A DNA stretch of 64,000 bases from Methylophaga sp. OBS1 (GCF_026319365.1 NZ_JAPDMS010000002.1:186001-250000); one strand, 5' to 3'; numbered from the stretch's first letter, positions 17,014 through 28,670 are shown. The notes: generated by a model not told the origin, from the sequence alone. Translations and numbers: made by a program.

Positions 17014-19076
17014 TGCTTATCCTGCTCGTGGTCTAAAGACTCGCCATTGAGCATATCGTCATGTTCCTGCATCTTCCACGGCAGAATGCCGGGGGAGATG
17101 TGCAGGAAGTGCAGATATTTCTCAAACTGGTGCAGGATATCCTCGATGATTTCCTCTTCCTCATAGCCATAGATGTTGTATTGCTGACCACCGCGGCGCA
17201 GGAAGACTTCGGCACGATAATAGCGCTCATCCCCGTCCGGGTCTCTGGGCCGCTCAGGGTAGGCAAAACTCGGTCTTGCGTAGGCCCGCATACGGATATC
17301 GTAAATAAAGTCGAGCTGGTCCTTGAGCACCACTTCGATATAAGCCCGGTGATGGGTTTCATCGTGAGCCACGACCACCGGCCAGCCTTTTTCCTTGATG
17401 ACTTCCTCCACATAACGCATGGCCGGATGCACGTTGTTGGTAATGAAATCAGCGACTTCATCATAACCGGGATAATCAATCAGGCCTGACAGACGCTGCC
17501 GCCAGCCACGTTTACTGGCTGGTCCCGCCGACTGCATATGTGCCTGCAAACTCACTTCACGATGGCCTTCTATGATCAGCGCCCGCCACATGCCTATCGC
17601 CGCCAACACCAGAATGATGGCAAATGGTAGTGCACTGGTGATGCTCATCGTCTGCAAGGCGCCGAGCCCACCGGCAATCAACAATGCGGCGGCCAGCAGC
17701 CCTTCCAGCGAGGCCCAGAAAACACGCTGCCACACCGGCGTGACACTGGCACCGCCGGAAGCCAGCGAATCAATCACCAGCGAGCCCGAATCCGATGAAG
17801 TCACAAAGAAGGTCATGATCAGTATCACGGTGATAAACGAGACAATCGAGGTCAAAGGCAACTGTTCATAGAGTTTGAACAGCGCAATCGCCGTATCCTG
17901 CTGGACTTCAGTGATCAGCGTCTTGTAGCCCTCATTCATAATCATATGCAGGGCGGTATCACCAAAAATCGAGAACCACAGGAAGGTGAATATCGTTGGC
18001 ACCAGCAGCACACCGAACACAAACTGACGGATAGTCCGGCCACGGCTGATTTTAGCGATAAACAGCCCCACAAACGGTGCCCAGGCAATGGTCCAGCCAA
18101 AGATAAACAGGGTCCAGTTTCCGATCCAGTCACTTCTGGAATAAGCCTGCAGATTGAAGGTGCGCTCCACAATATTATTGAGGTAACTACCGGTGTTCTG
18201 CAGGAAGGCTTCCAGAATATTGACTGTGGGGCCGGCGATAAACACAAAGCTCATCAGCGCGACTGCCAGCACCATATTCAGAATCGATAGCCGCTTCACG
18301 CCTTTGTCCATGCCGGCGACCACCGAGAAAATGGCGAGACCGGTAATAAAGGCAATGGTGATCACCTGTACCGTGGTGCTGACCGGAATTGATGACCACA
18401 GATAATTCATCCCGGCGTTGATCTGGGCCACCGACAGCCCCAGCGTGGTCGCAATACCAAATAAAGTACCCAGAATCGCCACCACATCCACGGTATGGCC
18501 GATAGGGCCGTGAATTCGCTCACCGATGATCGGGTACAAAGCAGACCGCATCGATAGCGGCAGACCATGCCGGAAAGCAAAATAAGCCAGCAGCAGGCCG
18601 GTCAGGCCGTATATCCCCCAGATATGGAAGCCCCAGTGGAAAAAGGCAATCTGCATCGCCTGCTTGGCGGCATCAATGGTTTCGGGTGCGCCCTGAGGCG
18701 GCGTTGAATAATGCAACACCGGTTCGGCCACACCGAAGAACAATAAGGCAATGCCGTAACCCGCCGAGAACAGCATCGCAAACCAGGCCGGGAAACTATA
18801 CTGCGGCGCCGCATGATCAGGCCCCAGTTTGATACGACCCCAGGGCGAGACCGCCAGCGCCACAATAAAGACCAGGAAAAACGCCACCGCCAGCATATAG
18901 AACCAGCCGAAATTCTGGGTCAGGTAAGCGAGGGTTTGATCAAAAGCGCGTCCGGCAAGCTCGGGATTGCTGATCGTGCCAACCACCAGCAATAGAGTGA
19001 CAACAACAGCAGGGAGAAATACAGGAATCAGTACAGTCGATTTCGCCGCTTTTGGCGATTCGGCAGTGGCCATCAT
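17010..19076 (-). CDS. BCCT family transporter, BetT-like with long C-terminal domain
   Basis: A 688-residue betaine/choline/carnitine transporter with about 12 TM helices in the first 520 residues. Family motifs include FHWGFHIWGIYGLTGLLLAYF and GWTIAWAPFVGLFIAKISRG. A cytoplasmic tail of about 165 residues, as in BetT-type choline transporters, carries a folded region (YRAEVFLRRGGQQYNIYGY); in BetT such tails sense osmotic stress. It should import a quaternary ammonium osmolyte with H+ or Na+. It follows the papain-like/ATP-grasp pair on the same strand and faces the porin. Confidence 0.9.
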   Translation of the reverse strand: MMATAESPKAAKSTVLIPVFLPAVVVTLLLVVGTISNPELAGRAFDQTLAYLTQNFGWFYMLAVAFFLVFIVALAVSPWGRIKLGPDHAAPQYSFPAWFAMLFSAGYGIALLFFGVAEPVLHYSTPPQGAPETIDAAKQAMQIAFFHWGFHIWGIYGLTGLLLAYFAFRHGLPLSMRSALYPIIGERIHGPIGHTVDVVAILGTLFGIATTLGLSVAQINAGMNYLWSSIPVSTTVQVITIAFITGLAIFSVVAGMDKGVKRLSILNMVLAVALMSFVFIAGPTVNILEAFLQNTGSYLNNIVERTFNLQAYSRSDWIGNWTLFIFGWTIAWAPFVGLFIAKISRGRTIRQFVFGVLLVPTIFTFLWFSIFGDTALHMIMNEGYKTLITEVQQDTAIALFKLYEQLPLTSIVSFITVILIMTFFVTSSDSGSLVIDSLASGGASVTPVWQRVFWASLEGLLAAALLIAGGLGALQTMSITSALPFAIILVLAAIGMWRALIIEGHREVSLQAHMQSAGPASKRGWRQRLSGLIDYPGYDEVADFITNNVHPAMRYVEEVIKEKGWPVVVAHDETHHRAYIEVVLKDQLDFIYDIRMRAYARPSFAYPERPRDPDGDERYYRAEVFLRRGGQQYNIYGYEEEEIIEDILHQFEKYLHFLHISPGILPWKMQEHDDMLNGESLDHEQDKH

Positions 19077-19244
19077 TCGCTTCCTTCTTATTTGGTTATT
19101 TCAGTTGGTACGACTGGCAACAGCAGACGCTTGGGCGCTCGGGTAAGTCCGATTCATTCTGTTGGACCCGGACTGAGCTGTCAAACCAGCACAGGGCAAC
19201 ATGGAATAAGTGAAATCTGCGTTAATGTTTGAAGGCGCAGAGCC

Positions 19245-21233
19245 TCACACCCGGTTGGCTCCCCAGCTTTTGATAATGCGCTTGGAAACGGCTTCCAGCT
19301 CCTCGGGGGGGACAGACCCCATCATGCCGGGTTCGAGCGGGTCAAAGTGGAAGATATATAAACGTGAGGCAAACTGTTCGAAAGGCAATGAAGCTTCGCC
19401 GGAACGCTCGGAATTCCCGGCCGTGCTGACCAGAATGTCGTCTCCCCAGTTCTGACCACTGTCATTGTTCGGATTATAGAAATACACCCGCATGACATTT
19501 TCCTGGTCCAGCGCCACCCGCAATATCGTGATCGCATGCCAGCCGATAAACCGCATCGCACTATCGGTAATCGCCACACCCGCCGGTTGCGGATGAATCA
19601 GCGGCTGATTGCCGTTATAGAAAGGATGGTAACTGGCATAAAACTTTCTCAGAAAATCTTCCAGCTGATGCAATTTGCCGGTGGCCACATCGACATTGAT
19701 GGCAAAGCCCCGGCCGCACCACCAGCCATGAAATTCGGGGTTGACCCAGCGGTGCGGATCGCCCTCCCGATCTGCACAGCGCCTGCCCATCTCAGCATAG
19801 ATGCGATCCAGATGCGGGACCAGAATCAGTGACACCGGATCGAGATCCATCGGCAATTCCTTGGCAATACCGGCCACACTATCCCGGGATGAAAGCGACT
19901 GCCCCTCAAAGTGCATGATGACTTCATTATCCCGCGCCGCGCTGACCACCAATTGCAGAAGATAATCAGGATCGCTGTAAGCCCACATCGATATCGCCCT
20001 GGCCGACTGGCAGGTTGGATTATTACCCTGCCCAACGCCCAATGGCAGTCCCAGTACACAAAGGACACCGCCCAGAAGTCGTGCTTCAGGTGTCGGCTGA
20101 TCCCCGAACAGCAGACTCAAACGCTGACTGGCCTCGGCTGATAATGTGAGCGACAGTTGCCGCCACAATGAGGGAGCGACGGCTGGCTGATACAAAATAC
20201 AACGCTCGAGCAGTAATGACAGGCCGTAAATCGCCTGCGCAGACTCAGGGTGAACTGCCTTATCAATCAGTGCTCGCACCAGATCAATGAAACTTAACAG
20301 ACAATCCCGCCCCGTTGATGACAGGCCCAACGCCTCTGAGAGCATGTGGTCACTATTGTCAGAAACAAAACGCAGTAATACTGCGTGATAGGGCGACACC
20401 AGACCGGTGTCGTGCATGGCGCGGGCAAAGCCAGTCGCCTCATACTGCAATGTCGGTGCATCCATGGTCTCCAGCCGCGACAGGTACACTGCTACGCCGG
20501 GATCTTCCCTGGACGCCTGTGTTGCGCCATAGAGACTGCTGATCAGGCGATCCGCACCATGCCCACTCTGCCCCAGATCAATGTCTGGATTTTGCTGGCA
20601 AATCGCGATCTGGGTGACCATCTGTTTAATCTGATCAACCTGAATCGGCCGCTGTTGCAGAATACGCCAGATCTCATCAATCAGCTGTTCAATAATATAT
20701 TCGTAACCAATACGCTGAGCCAGGTACTGCAGTAGATTACGGCTGATTTGTGCCAGTTTGCCCTGTGTTTCGCGTTCCGCTTCGCTGGGCACCGAAAACA
20801 GCATCTGCAGATTGACGGCAAGAATATGCGTCAGATGATGATGCGCCTGCTCGGCAGAAACCGCCTCATGTCGATATGCGCCACTGGCCACGGCAAGCAG
20901 ACGCAAATCACTTAAGGCCTCAATCAGCACCGTGTCGGCATCCGGGCTTTTCAGCGCATGAACACTGAGCGAGGGGACCAGAATCTGTGGCTGGGCATAG
21001 TCAGTGTTTTTGAACAGACCAGCCCGCTCGATCCGCTCAATATAGCGCTCAAGCAGCTCACAGCCGCCTTCCGACTGAATGATCCGTTTGGCCGTATCAT
21101 AAAGGCGGCGCACTTTGGTCGCCTTGGAAAAGTCAGGCGCCTCATCCAGTGCCGTGATAGCGTCTTCCAGCCTCTCCACAAGATGCGGTTGTGTCATCTC
21201 AATGGTATTGGCTTGACTAGCTGTTTCAACCAA
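19245..21233 (-). CDS. Unknown large protein with papain-like Cys/His/Asn pattern
   Basis: A 662-residue soluble protein with no signal peptide or TM segment. Residues 1-380 are mostly helical and match nothing I recognise. The C-terminal part shows a pattern like papain-fold cysteine peptidases and transglutaminases: Gln402-Gly-Asn-Asn-Pro-Thr-Cys408, His566 in GWHAITILRV, and Asn587/Asn590 in VYFYNPNNDSGQNWG. It starts at a TTG at 21233 with AAGGAA 6 nt ahead; an ATG 12 codons later has weaker support. It lies 28 nt after the ATP-grasp gene, so the two are one unit. A role as amidase, protease or acyl/peptide transferase is inferred. Confidence 0.6.
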   Translation of the reverse strand: MVETASQANTIEMTQPHLVERLEDAITALDEAPDFSKATKVRRLYDTAKRIIQSEGGCELLERYIERIERAGLFKNTDYAQPQILVPSLSVHALKSPDADTVLIEALSDLRLLAVASGAYRHEAVSAEQAHHHLTHILAVNLQMLFSVPSEAERETQGKLAQISRNLLQYLAQRIGYEYIIEQLIDEIWRILQQRPIQVDQIKQMVTQIAICQQNPDIDLGQSGHGADRLISSLYGATQASREDPGVAVYLSRLETMDAPTLQYEATGFARAMHDTGLVSPYHAVLLRFVSDNSDHMLSEALGLSSTGRDCLLSFIDLVRALIDKAVHPESAQAIYGLSLLLERCILYQPAVAPSLWRQLSLTLSAEASQRLSLLFGDQPTPEARLLGGVLCVLGLPLGVGQGNNPTCQSARAISMWAYSDPDYLLQLVVSAARDNEVIMHFEGQSLSSRDSVAGIAKELPMDLDPVSLILVPHLDRIYAEMGRRCADREGDPHRWVNPEFHGWWCGRGFAINVDVATGKLHQLEDFLRKFYASYHPFYNGNQPLIHPQPAGVAITDSAMRFIGWHAITILRVALDQENVMRVYFYNPNNDSGQNWGDDILVSTAGNSERSGEASLPFEQFASRLYIFHFDPLEPGMMGSVPPEELEAVSKRIIKSWGANRV

Positions 21234-21261
21234 ACCGGTTCCTTATCGCACCGCTGGTGCT

Positions 21262-22503
21262 TTACACATAAAAGTCCAGCGATTCCTGATGTTTCAATAG
21301 ATCACGCATGGTTTCTGCGTCGCTGCCGAAAAAGTATACCAAACCCCAATGGGTACCGAAGGCGGTGCGCTTGGTCACTGTCTCTTCCAGCGGCGCGGTC
21401 AGCTCATGGTAATTAAAATAGGCATGCCCCTCGGTTTCGTCCGGAATTTCCAGCTTGCTGACTACCCGGCGTCGTGGGTAAACCCCGAAGCAACCGGCGT
21501 GGCCTTTGGCGTCGACCACTTCTTCCGGGAAGAAAGCGTCAATTTCCTCCTGGCTGGTTTTCGGGTCGAAAGACAGGATCAGCCCCTGATAGGCATTGAA
21601 ACCATAGGCCTGCTCCAGTAATTCAAACACTTTGAAGCCAGGGGGACGATAAGCCACTTCACCAAAGTACATCTCGCCATCACTGGTGACAAAGTACTCG
21701 GGATGAATAAAGCCGAAATCGATATCAAAAGTTTTGATCAGTTTTTCAATCTGCGCTTTGATTTGTGGTCGGTATTTTTCCAGTTCCGGTGAGGCCGGCA
21801 CAAACACGGAATAGCCCAAAGTCACGTACTCGGAAATATTCAGAAACTGAATCTTGCCGTCATGAACCCAGGCTTCAACAGCAAATTCCCAGCCATCCAG
21901 GTGGGATTCCATCAGTACCGGGAATTCCTCATCGGGAATCATATCGACTTCATCCGGTGTGCGGATGACCCGGTGACCAAGACAACCGGCTTTATCAAAA
22001 GCTTTTAGGTGAATCGGGTCATTGGGGTCACCATCCAGTTTAAGCAGGGTCTGGTTCACTCGTTTCAGAAAGCGAATCACATCCTCTTTGTCGTGGGCTT
22101 CTTCAAAAATACCCACCCGGATACCGCCCAGCTGCGCTCGACGTTTCATCAAGGCCTTGTCGCGCAGTAACAAGGACTGGCCAAATAGTTTGGGATTATC
22201 CAGTAACACCGAGTTGATTGCCCCGGCCCATTCCACAGTTTCCTCGAACAACGGAATAGCGACATCCACGCCCTTTTCCTTCAGCGTTTGAGCGATTTCC
22301 ATTGAGCGATCATTGAGACGCTCGAAATTCCACTTGATATAGGGGATATTATGCGTCTCGCAATATTCTTCTGCCCAGTCGGGCGCTACGACCACGTAGC
22401 GTCTGTCGAATTTTTCCGCTGCTTCGACCGCATTGAGACTCCAGCCCAGAAAGGCGACATAGCCTTTGTCAGGGTTTTTTGTTCTGTTTTTGGTTTCGGA
22501 CAT
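21262..22503 (-). CDS. ATP-grasp ligase, substrate unknown
   Basis: A 413-residue ATP-grasp protein. An N-terminal Rossmann-like domain (YVAFLGWSLNAVEAAEKF) is followed by the ATP-grasp fold: LLLRDKALMKRRAQLGG, PVLMESHLDGWEFAVEAWV (the ESHLxGxE segment) and the metal/catalytic strand FIHPEYFVTSDGEMYFGEVAYRPPG. Such enzymes join a carboxylate to an amine or thiol through an acyl phosphate. An AGAGGA ribosome binding site supports the ATG at 22503 (another ATG sits one codon earlier). It lies just upstream of the papain-like protein. The product is unknown; a dipeptide-type osmolyte or a peptide tag is possible. Confidence 0.75.
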   Translation of the reverse strand: MSETKNRTKNPDKGYVAFLGWSLNAVEAAEKFDRRYVVVAPDWAEEYCETHNIPYIKWNFERLNDRSMEIAQTLKEKGVDVAIPLFEETVEWAGAINSVLLDNPKLFGQSLLLRDKALMKRRAQLGGIRVGIFEEAHDKEDVIRFLKRVNQTLLKLDGDPNDPIHLKAFDKAGCLGHRVIRTPDEVDMIPDEEFPVLMESHLDGWEFAVEAWVHDGKIQFLNISEYVTLGYSVFVPASPELEKYRPQIKAQIEKLIKTFDIDFGFIHPEYFVTSDGEMYFGEVAYRPPGFKVFELLEQAYGFNAYQGLILSFDPKTSQEEIDAFFPEEVVDAKGHAGCFGVYPRRRVVSKLEIPDETEGHAYFNYHELTAPLEETVTKRTAFGTHWGLVYFFGSDAETMRDLLKHQESLDFYV

Positions 22504-22728
22504 CATGCTTCCTCTGATTTTGAAAATGACAGGCATGCATCAGCGCTTGTTTCAATGCATGGCAATGCAGATTGGGCATTGACTTCGGGTCGCGAAAACC
22601 CGGCTCATTGCGAGCTTGAATGAAACGCTTTCCGCGTTTCCATGTTGAAATGACGCAGAATGAACAGGCGTCATTATTGATGGTGCTGGTAAACTCTGCC
22701 CACTCCCGCAGACAGGGTTTGTTAGCGC

Positions 22729-24177
22729 TTACTTCCTCAGTTTTTCCAGCATGGCCTCGACCTCTCGGCCGGCAATATCTTTACTGCCGAGGCCAATCGC
22801 CAGAGCCGTACCTACAGCAACTGCACCTAACATCAGACCAAAGGCAATGTTGATAATATCCTGAGCGAGCCCCAATTGGCGTAATGCCATGGCAATTGTC
22901 AGGAACAGAATGGCGACGCTCGCAAGCGAAGCTGCCGCATTGGGCAAACCTGCCTCAGTAATCAGTGATTTGACTTTCTTGGCGACAAAAATACCCACAG
23001 CGAGAATCACGGCGGCCAGAATGACTTGTACCGCAAATTCGATCATGGCCGTCACCAGCTGGCTGAGCGGATCAAAATTCAAGAGTTCTGTCGCACCCAG
23101 AACCGCAAAAAGTATCACACCCAGTAACACCAGATTACCTGCATACTGACTCGGGGTACGCTCAGTTTTCATCTCAAAGCCCAGGTTTGAAATGACTTTA
23201 TTAAACCCGGATGCAGTCAGCAGATCAGTCACCAGTTGCGCGACCAGTTTACCGATATAGTAGGAAATACCAATCACCAGCGCAGCGGCCAAAATGCCCG
23301 GAATGGCTGCAAAGATCATCTGGATCATGTTCTGCGCTGGCATCGACACTGCTGCGATTTTGAGTGCATCCAGCGACTGCACAATCACCAGCAGCAGGAT
23401 AAACGTGTAAACCACCGTACCCAGCAATGATGAAAACTTGTTTTCCAGTCCCACTCTTTCACTGAATTTGTCGATACCAGCGGCTGCAGACAGACTGGTC
23501 ACGATCTGTTTCACCAACCGGGCAACAAAGTAACCGACCGCAAATATCAGTGCTGCAGAAATGATGTTGGGTAGATAACTGAACAGCTTGGCAAACATGT
23601 CCTGTAATGGTGTTACCAGGCTTTCCATCTGCAGTACGCCCAAAACCATCGGTAGGAACAGCAGGAACACCAGCCAGTAGCCAGCACGGGAAAACGACTT
23701 GCTGACAGAAAGCTGTTCTTCACTCTCCTTCTCCAGTTTATTCAGCCTTTCATCGAGCTTGGCCATTGAGGAGGCTTTCTCAATACCTTTCTCCAGCAAG
23801 GAAGCCAGAATCCAGGCAATGATCAGTAACCCGGCTGCCGCGCCCAGTTTAGGCAGATAAATAAAGATTTCTGTCAGTAAGGCATTCAGGGGCTGAGTGA
23901 CAGACTCCAGCTCCAACATATCGAAAAATGTGACCAGACCGAATACCATGATCAGCCAGAACGCCGTGACTGAAAGCACTTTCTCTATCGGAAAGTTTTC
24001 ACTCAACCCCACCGTTTTGGTAAAGCGATTATCCAGCTGGGTCTTGATCAATAAACGGTGCGACACACTCTTAACCACCCTGGCAACGATGTAAAAACCT
24101 ATCAGGTATAACACCGCGACCAGGAACTGTAGCACCGAACTCTCGTATTGGCTCCAAAAACCCACTATTTCATTCAT
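22729..24177 (-). CDS. Mechanosensitive-channel-related protein with conserved TM-helix repeats
   Basis: A 482-residue inner membrane protein with about 10 or more TM helices. Units like YLPNIISAALIFAVGYFVAR and IPGILAAALVIGISYYIGKL recur four times; this is the 'conserved TM helix' (PF05552) repeat found in MscS-related proteins. No classical MscS beta domain is visible. It probably acts in osmotic or membrane-tension response, which fits the BCCT transporter nearby. It is on the same strand as the ATP-grasp gene, 225 nt upstream, and is preceded by a terminator and the left boundary of the inserted segment. Confidence 0.75.
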   Translation of the reverse strand: MNEIVGFWSQYESSVLQFLVAVLYLIGFYIVARVVKSVSHRLLIKTQLDNRFTKTVGLSENFPIEKVLSVTAFWLIMVFGLVTFFDMLELESVTQPLNALLTEIFIYLPKLGAAAGLLIIAWILASLLEKGIEKASSMAKLDERLNKLEKESEEQLSVSKSFSRAGYWLVFLLFLPMVLGVLQMESLVTPLQDMFAKLFSYLPNIISAALIFAVGYFVARLVKQIVTSLSAAAGIDKFSERVGLENKFSSLLGTVVYTFILLLVIVQSLDALKIAAVSMPAQNMIQMIFAAIPGILAAALVIGISYYIGKLVAQLVTDLLTASGFNKVISNLGFEMKTERTPSQYAGNLVLLGVILFAVLGATELLNFDPLSQLVTAMIEFAVQVILAAVILAVGIFVAKKVKSLITEAGLPNAAASLASVAILFLTIAMALRQLGLAQDIINIAFGLMLGAVAVGTALAIGLGSKDIAGREVEAMLEKLRK

Positions 24178-24336
24178 CTAGGCTCTCCTTTTTGGTTGTG
24201 CACTACATAACACTATAGGCTTAGCAGACAAATGTCCAAATTTACGGTTATAAAAATCATATAATAATCAGATAGTTCCTTTAAAAACTGCCTATATTGA
24301 CTCAGTCTGATAAGCGCATTCCGATATATAGACGCA

Positions 24337-24378
24337 TAAAAAAAGCCTCGAGATCATGATTGATCTCGAGGCTTTTTT
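24337..24378. terminator. Bidirectional terminator, probably the original tRNA-Ile2 terminator
   Basis: Stem agcctcgagatca / tgatctcgaggct, 13 bp perfect with a 4-nt loop, flanked by an A run on the left and a T run on the right. It lies 8 nt from the tRNA remnant, in the same relation as a terminator to an intact minus-strand tRNA. Confidence 0.88.
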
Positions 24379-24386
24379 AAGAGGTG

Positions 24387-24406
24387 GGTGGGCCCACCAA
24401 GACTCG
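24387..24406. repeat. Left direct repeat (tRNA-Ile2 3' end remnant, attachment site)
   Basis: ggtgggcccaccaagactcg matches 26655-26674 in 19 of 20 positions. That second copy is the T-arm and acceptor 3' end of the intact tRNA-Ile2. Duplicated tRNA 3' ends are the usual mark of integration by a tyrosine recombinase. Confidence 0.75.
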
Positions 24407-24502
24407 GAGTTCTGTCAATAACTGTACTCTGTGCTTTTAGAAAGACGCTAAAACATACTATATACTCTGATTAATTATTTAATTAAATATCAAAGGATTG
24501 GA

Positions 24503-26563
24503 ATGAAAGCAAACCGCTTAGGAGATATTAGAGCTGAAAACGATTCGCTGATGCTGGATGCCGCTTTTCTGGAAACACCTGACTATAAAGCTCTTCTCGA
24601 ATCTTTTGACAGATGTGTAGTTGTTGGTAGGCGAGGAACAGGCAAAAGCGCCTTGGTACATCAGCTAAGCAAATATTGGAAAAAAGAGCCCAACACATCT
24701 GTAATTACCATAGCTCCGGAAGAAGACCAAATTATAGGTTTACGTGATTTATTTAAGGTATTTGGTGAAACATACATTCACATAAAAGCTGCCTCCAAGA
24801 TTGCATGGAAATATGCTCTCTATATGGAGCTTTTAGAGCGAATTAGAACGCATTACAAGCTCAAGAATAACATTGATGTCGCCGTTCTAAATAAGCACTT
24901 TAGCAAATGGGGGGCGAACCATGAGAATGTATCTTCAAAACTAAGAAAAATTCTAAAGTCCGTAGTAGACAAACAAGCTTCACCAGAAACTAATATCGCA
25001 GATCTATCTGGAAACCTATCTATTGACGAGCTAGAGAGGGAACTCTTGAACGCATGTGAAGCCAGCAAACATCAATTCACTCTCCTTGTTGACAGACTCG
25101 ATGAAGGATATTCACCTGACGATCTTGGTGTTTCCATTATGGATGGCTTTGTTCAGGCGGTCATCGATTTAAACTCAAAGTTCGAAAACAAATTCCGCGG
25201 CCTGGTTTTCTTACGAGACAACATGTTCAGATCAATCAGCCTGAAAGACCCAGATTTCACGCGAAATATAGAAGGACAGGTGTTAAGACTGCATTGGGAT
25301 GAATACAACCTATTTAATATGGTCTGTAATCGCTTAAAAGTTGCCTTCGATAATGATCAAGAAAATAGTGCAAAAGTTTGGGGCACATATGCTGCTCGCG
25401 AGCTTAAAGGTAGGGAAGGTTTCCGAATGTGCTTGAAACTGACACTCTATAGACCTCGAGACATCCTTGTTCTTTTAAACAATGCATTCTTGAGCAGCTC
25501 AGCTCAAGGTCGAGATCAAATTATACTTGACGACATAAATAGCTCTGCAAGATCGATCTCGGAACACCGCCTTCAAGATCTTCACAAGGAATATGAAAGT
25601 ATATTTCCCTCTTTACAGCTTTTTACAGGAAAATTTATTGCTTCAGCACCTCTCGTAACGGGTGAAAAAGCAATGTTCCTCATAGATCAGGTGCTTAGAA
25701 AAGAGAAACAAGGCCTACAAATTCAACAGGATTTAGCAATATTTGAGGATTCCACAAAAGTCCTACAAAGCTTATATGGTGTCGGCTTTCTCGGCATAAA
25801 AGATGACCGTTCTGGCTCATACATTTTTTGCCATGATGGCAAAGATCCTAGTATTGAAATCTCAGAAAACTCTGAGTTATTCATACACCCATGCTATTGG
25901 TTAGCTCTAAATATCAGTAATAACTTGGCCGAAGTTGAAAGTGCCGAAGATATATATGACGAATACGACATTGAAATAAGTTCGGTTACCAAAGAGCAGA
26001 GGTTTAATCGTCTTGGCAAACTTATTGAGGAAGTAAAAACCATAAATCCAGGTAGAGATGATTGTCACTCTTTCGAGGACTGGTGCAAAGAAGCTATCTC
26101 TCTGATATTTGCTGGCGCACTATCAAATATAGAACTGCACCCCAATAAAAATGGCTTACAACAAAGGGATATTGTTGCATCAAATATGTCTCTTACTGCC
26201 TTTTGGAAAAGAGTTTTTGAAGACTATAAAAGTAGGCAAATAATATTTGAAATCAAAAATTATCCTGAATTAAAGTCTGAAGACTATAGACAAATGTACT
26301 CTTATCTAACAAAAGATTATGGAAAAATCGGATTTATAATCTGTCGTAGTAAAGATAACAACCCACAAAAGGGCCGTGAGCTAAACTGGGCACAAGAACT
26401 CCATAATGAGCATGGAGTTCTAGTAATGAAAATTTCTCTAGGATTTTTAACTAAACAGCTTTCAAAGCTTCGCAGCCCTCAAAAGCACAATGCTGCTGAT
26501 ATAGAACTTAACAAACTCCTCGATGCATACATTAGGCAATATCTTCCTATTAGGAGCAGATGA
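24503..26563 (+). CDS. P-loop ATPase fused to a PD-(D/E)xK nuclease-like domain (probable defence protein)
   Basis: A 686-residue protein. The start resembles the 'Sll1717-family' P-loop ATPases (LGDIRAENDSLML). Walker A is GRRGTGKSA at 42-50; Walker B is probably LLVDRLDEG at 194-202. A middle helical region follows. Near the C-terminus, Asp556 (QQRDIV) and Glu583-x-Lys585 (IIFEIKNY), preceded by a helix and the NIELHP strand, match the D...ExK core of restriction-endonuclease-fold nucleases. Base composition is clearly richer in A+T than its neighbours. It is the only gene between two tRNA-derived repeats. A role in phage defence is inferred; no partner gene or integrase is present. Confidence 0.7.
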   Translation: MKANRLGDIRAENDSLMLDAAFLETPDYKALLESFDRCVVVGRRGTGKSALVHQLSKYWKKEPNTSVITIAPEEDQIIGLRDLFKVFGETYIHIKAASKIAWKYALYMELLERIRTHYKLKNNIDVAVLNKHFSKWGANHENVSSKLRKILKSVVDKQASPETNIADLSGNLSIDELERELLNACEASKHQFTLLVDRLDEGYSPDDLGVSIMDGFVQAVIDLNSKFENKFRGLVFLRDNMFRSISLKDPDFTRNIEGQVLRLHWDEYNLFNMVCNRLKVAFDNDQENSAKVWGTYAARELKGREGFRMCLKLTLYRPRDILVLLNNAFLSSSAQGRDQIILDDINSSARSISEHRLQDLHKEYESIFPSLQLFTGKFIASAPLVTGEKAMFLIDQVLRKEKQGLQIQQDLAIFEDSTKVLQSLYGVGFLGIKDDRSGSYIFCHDGKDPSIEISENSELFIHPCYWLALNISNNLAEVESAEDIYDEYDIEISSVTKEQRFNRLGKLIEEVKTINPGRDDCHSFEDWCKEAISLIFAGALSNIELHPNKNGLQQRDIVASNMSLTAFWKRVFEDYKSRQIIFEIKNYPELKSEDYRQMYSYLTKDYGKIGFIICRSKDNNPQKGRELNWAQELHNEHGVLVMKISLGFLTKQLSKLRSPQKHNAADIELNKLLDAYIRQYLPIRSR

Positions 26564-26606
26564 GTACACATACACGCTGTCTACATAGCGTCTTCATGGA
26601 GCCAAA

Positions 26607-26645
26607 ACAAAAAAGCCTCAGCGTTATATTCAACGCTAAGGCTTT
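26607..26645. terminator. Terminator between the ATPase gene and tRNA-Ile2
   Basis: Stem aaagcct(c)agcgtt / aacgct(a)aggcttt with one mismatch and a 6-nt loop; A run on the left gives a T run for minus-strand transcripts (tRNA), while the plus strand also ends in T residues (ATPase gene). Confidence 0.8.
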
Positions 26646-26653
26646 GATTTATA

Positions 26654-26730
<77 letters not shown>

Positions 26731-26740
26731 TGAACTAGGA

Positions 26741-28579
<1,839 letters not shown>

Positions 28580-28670
28580 GCGGCCCCTTTAACCCTCGAC
28601 GCTTCTTGACGTGAACACTTCATTATACCGAAGCGACCAGTGTATTGCATCAAATTAAACTTAAAAACAT

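Larger units (their letters stand above)
24178..24502. other. Intergenic region at the left edge of the insertion
   Basis: 325 nt without a gene. From left to right it holds the promoter region of the channel gene, a strong bidirectional terminator at 24337-24378, the 20-nt remnant of a tRNA-Ile2 3' end at 24387-24406, and from about 24410 the AT-rich leader of the inserted ATPase gene, including TATACT near 24459 as a possible -10 box and AGGA before the ATG. Confidence 0.6.

Noticed and set aside
24387..24406. Possible second functional tRNA at the left edge
   Set aside because: Only the T-arm/acceptor end is present; no D arm or anticodon arm follows, so it is a remnant.
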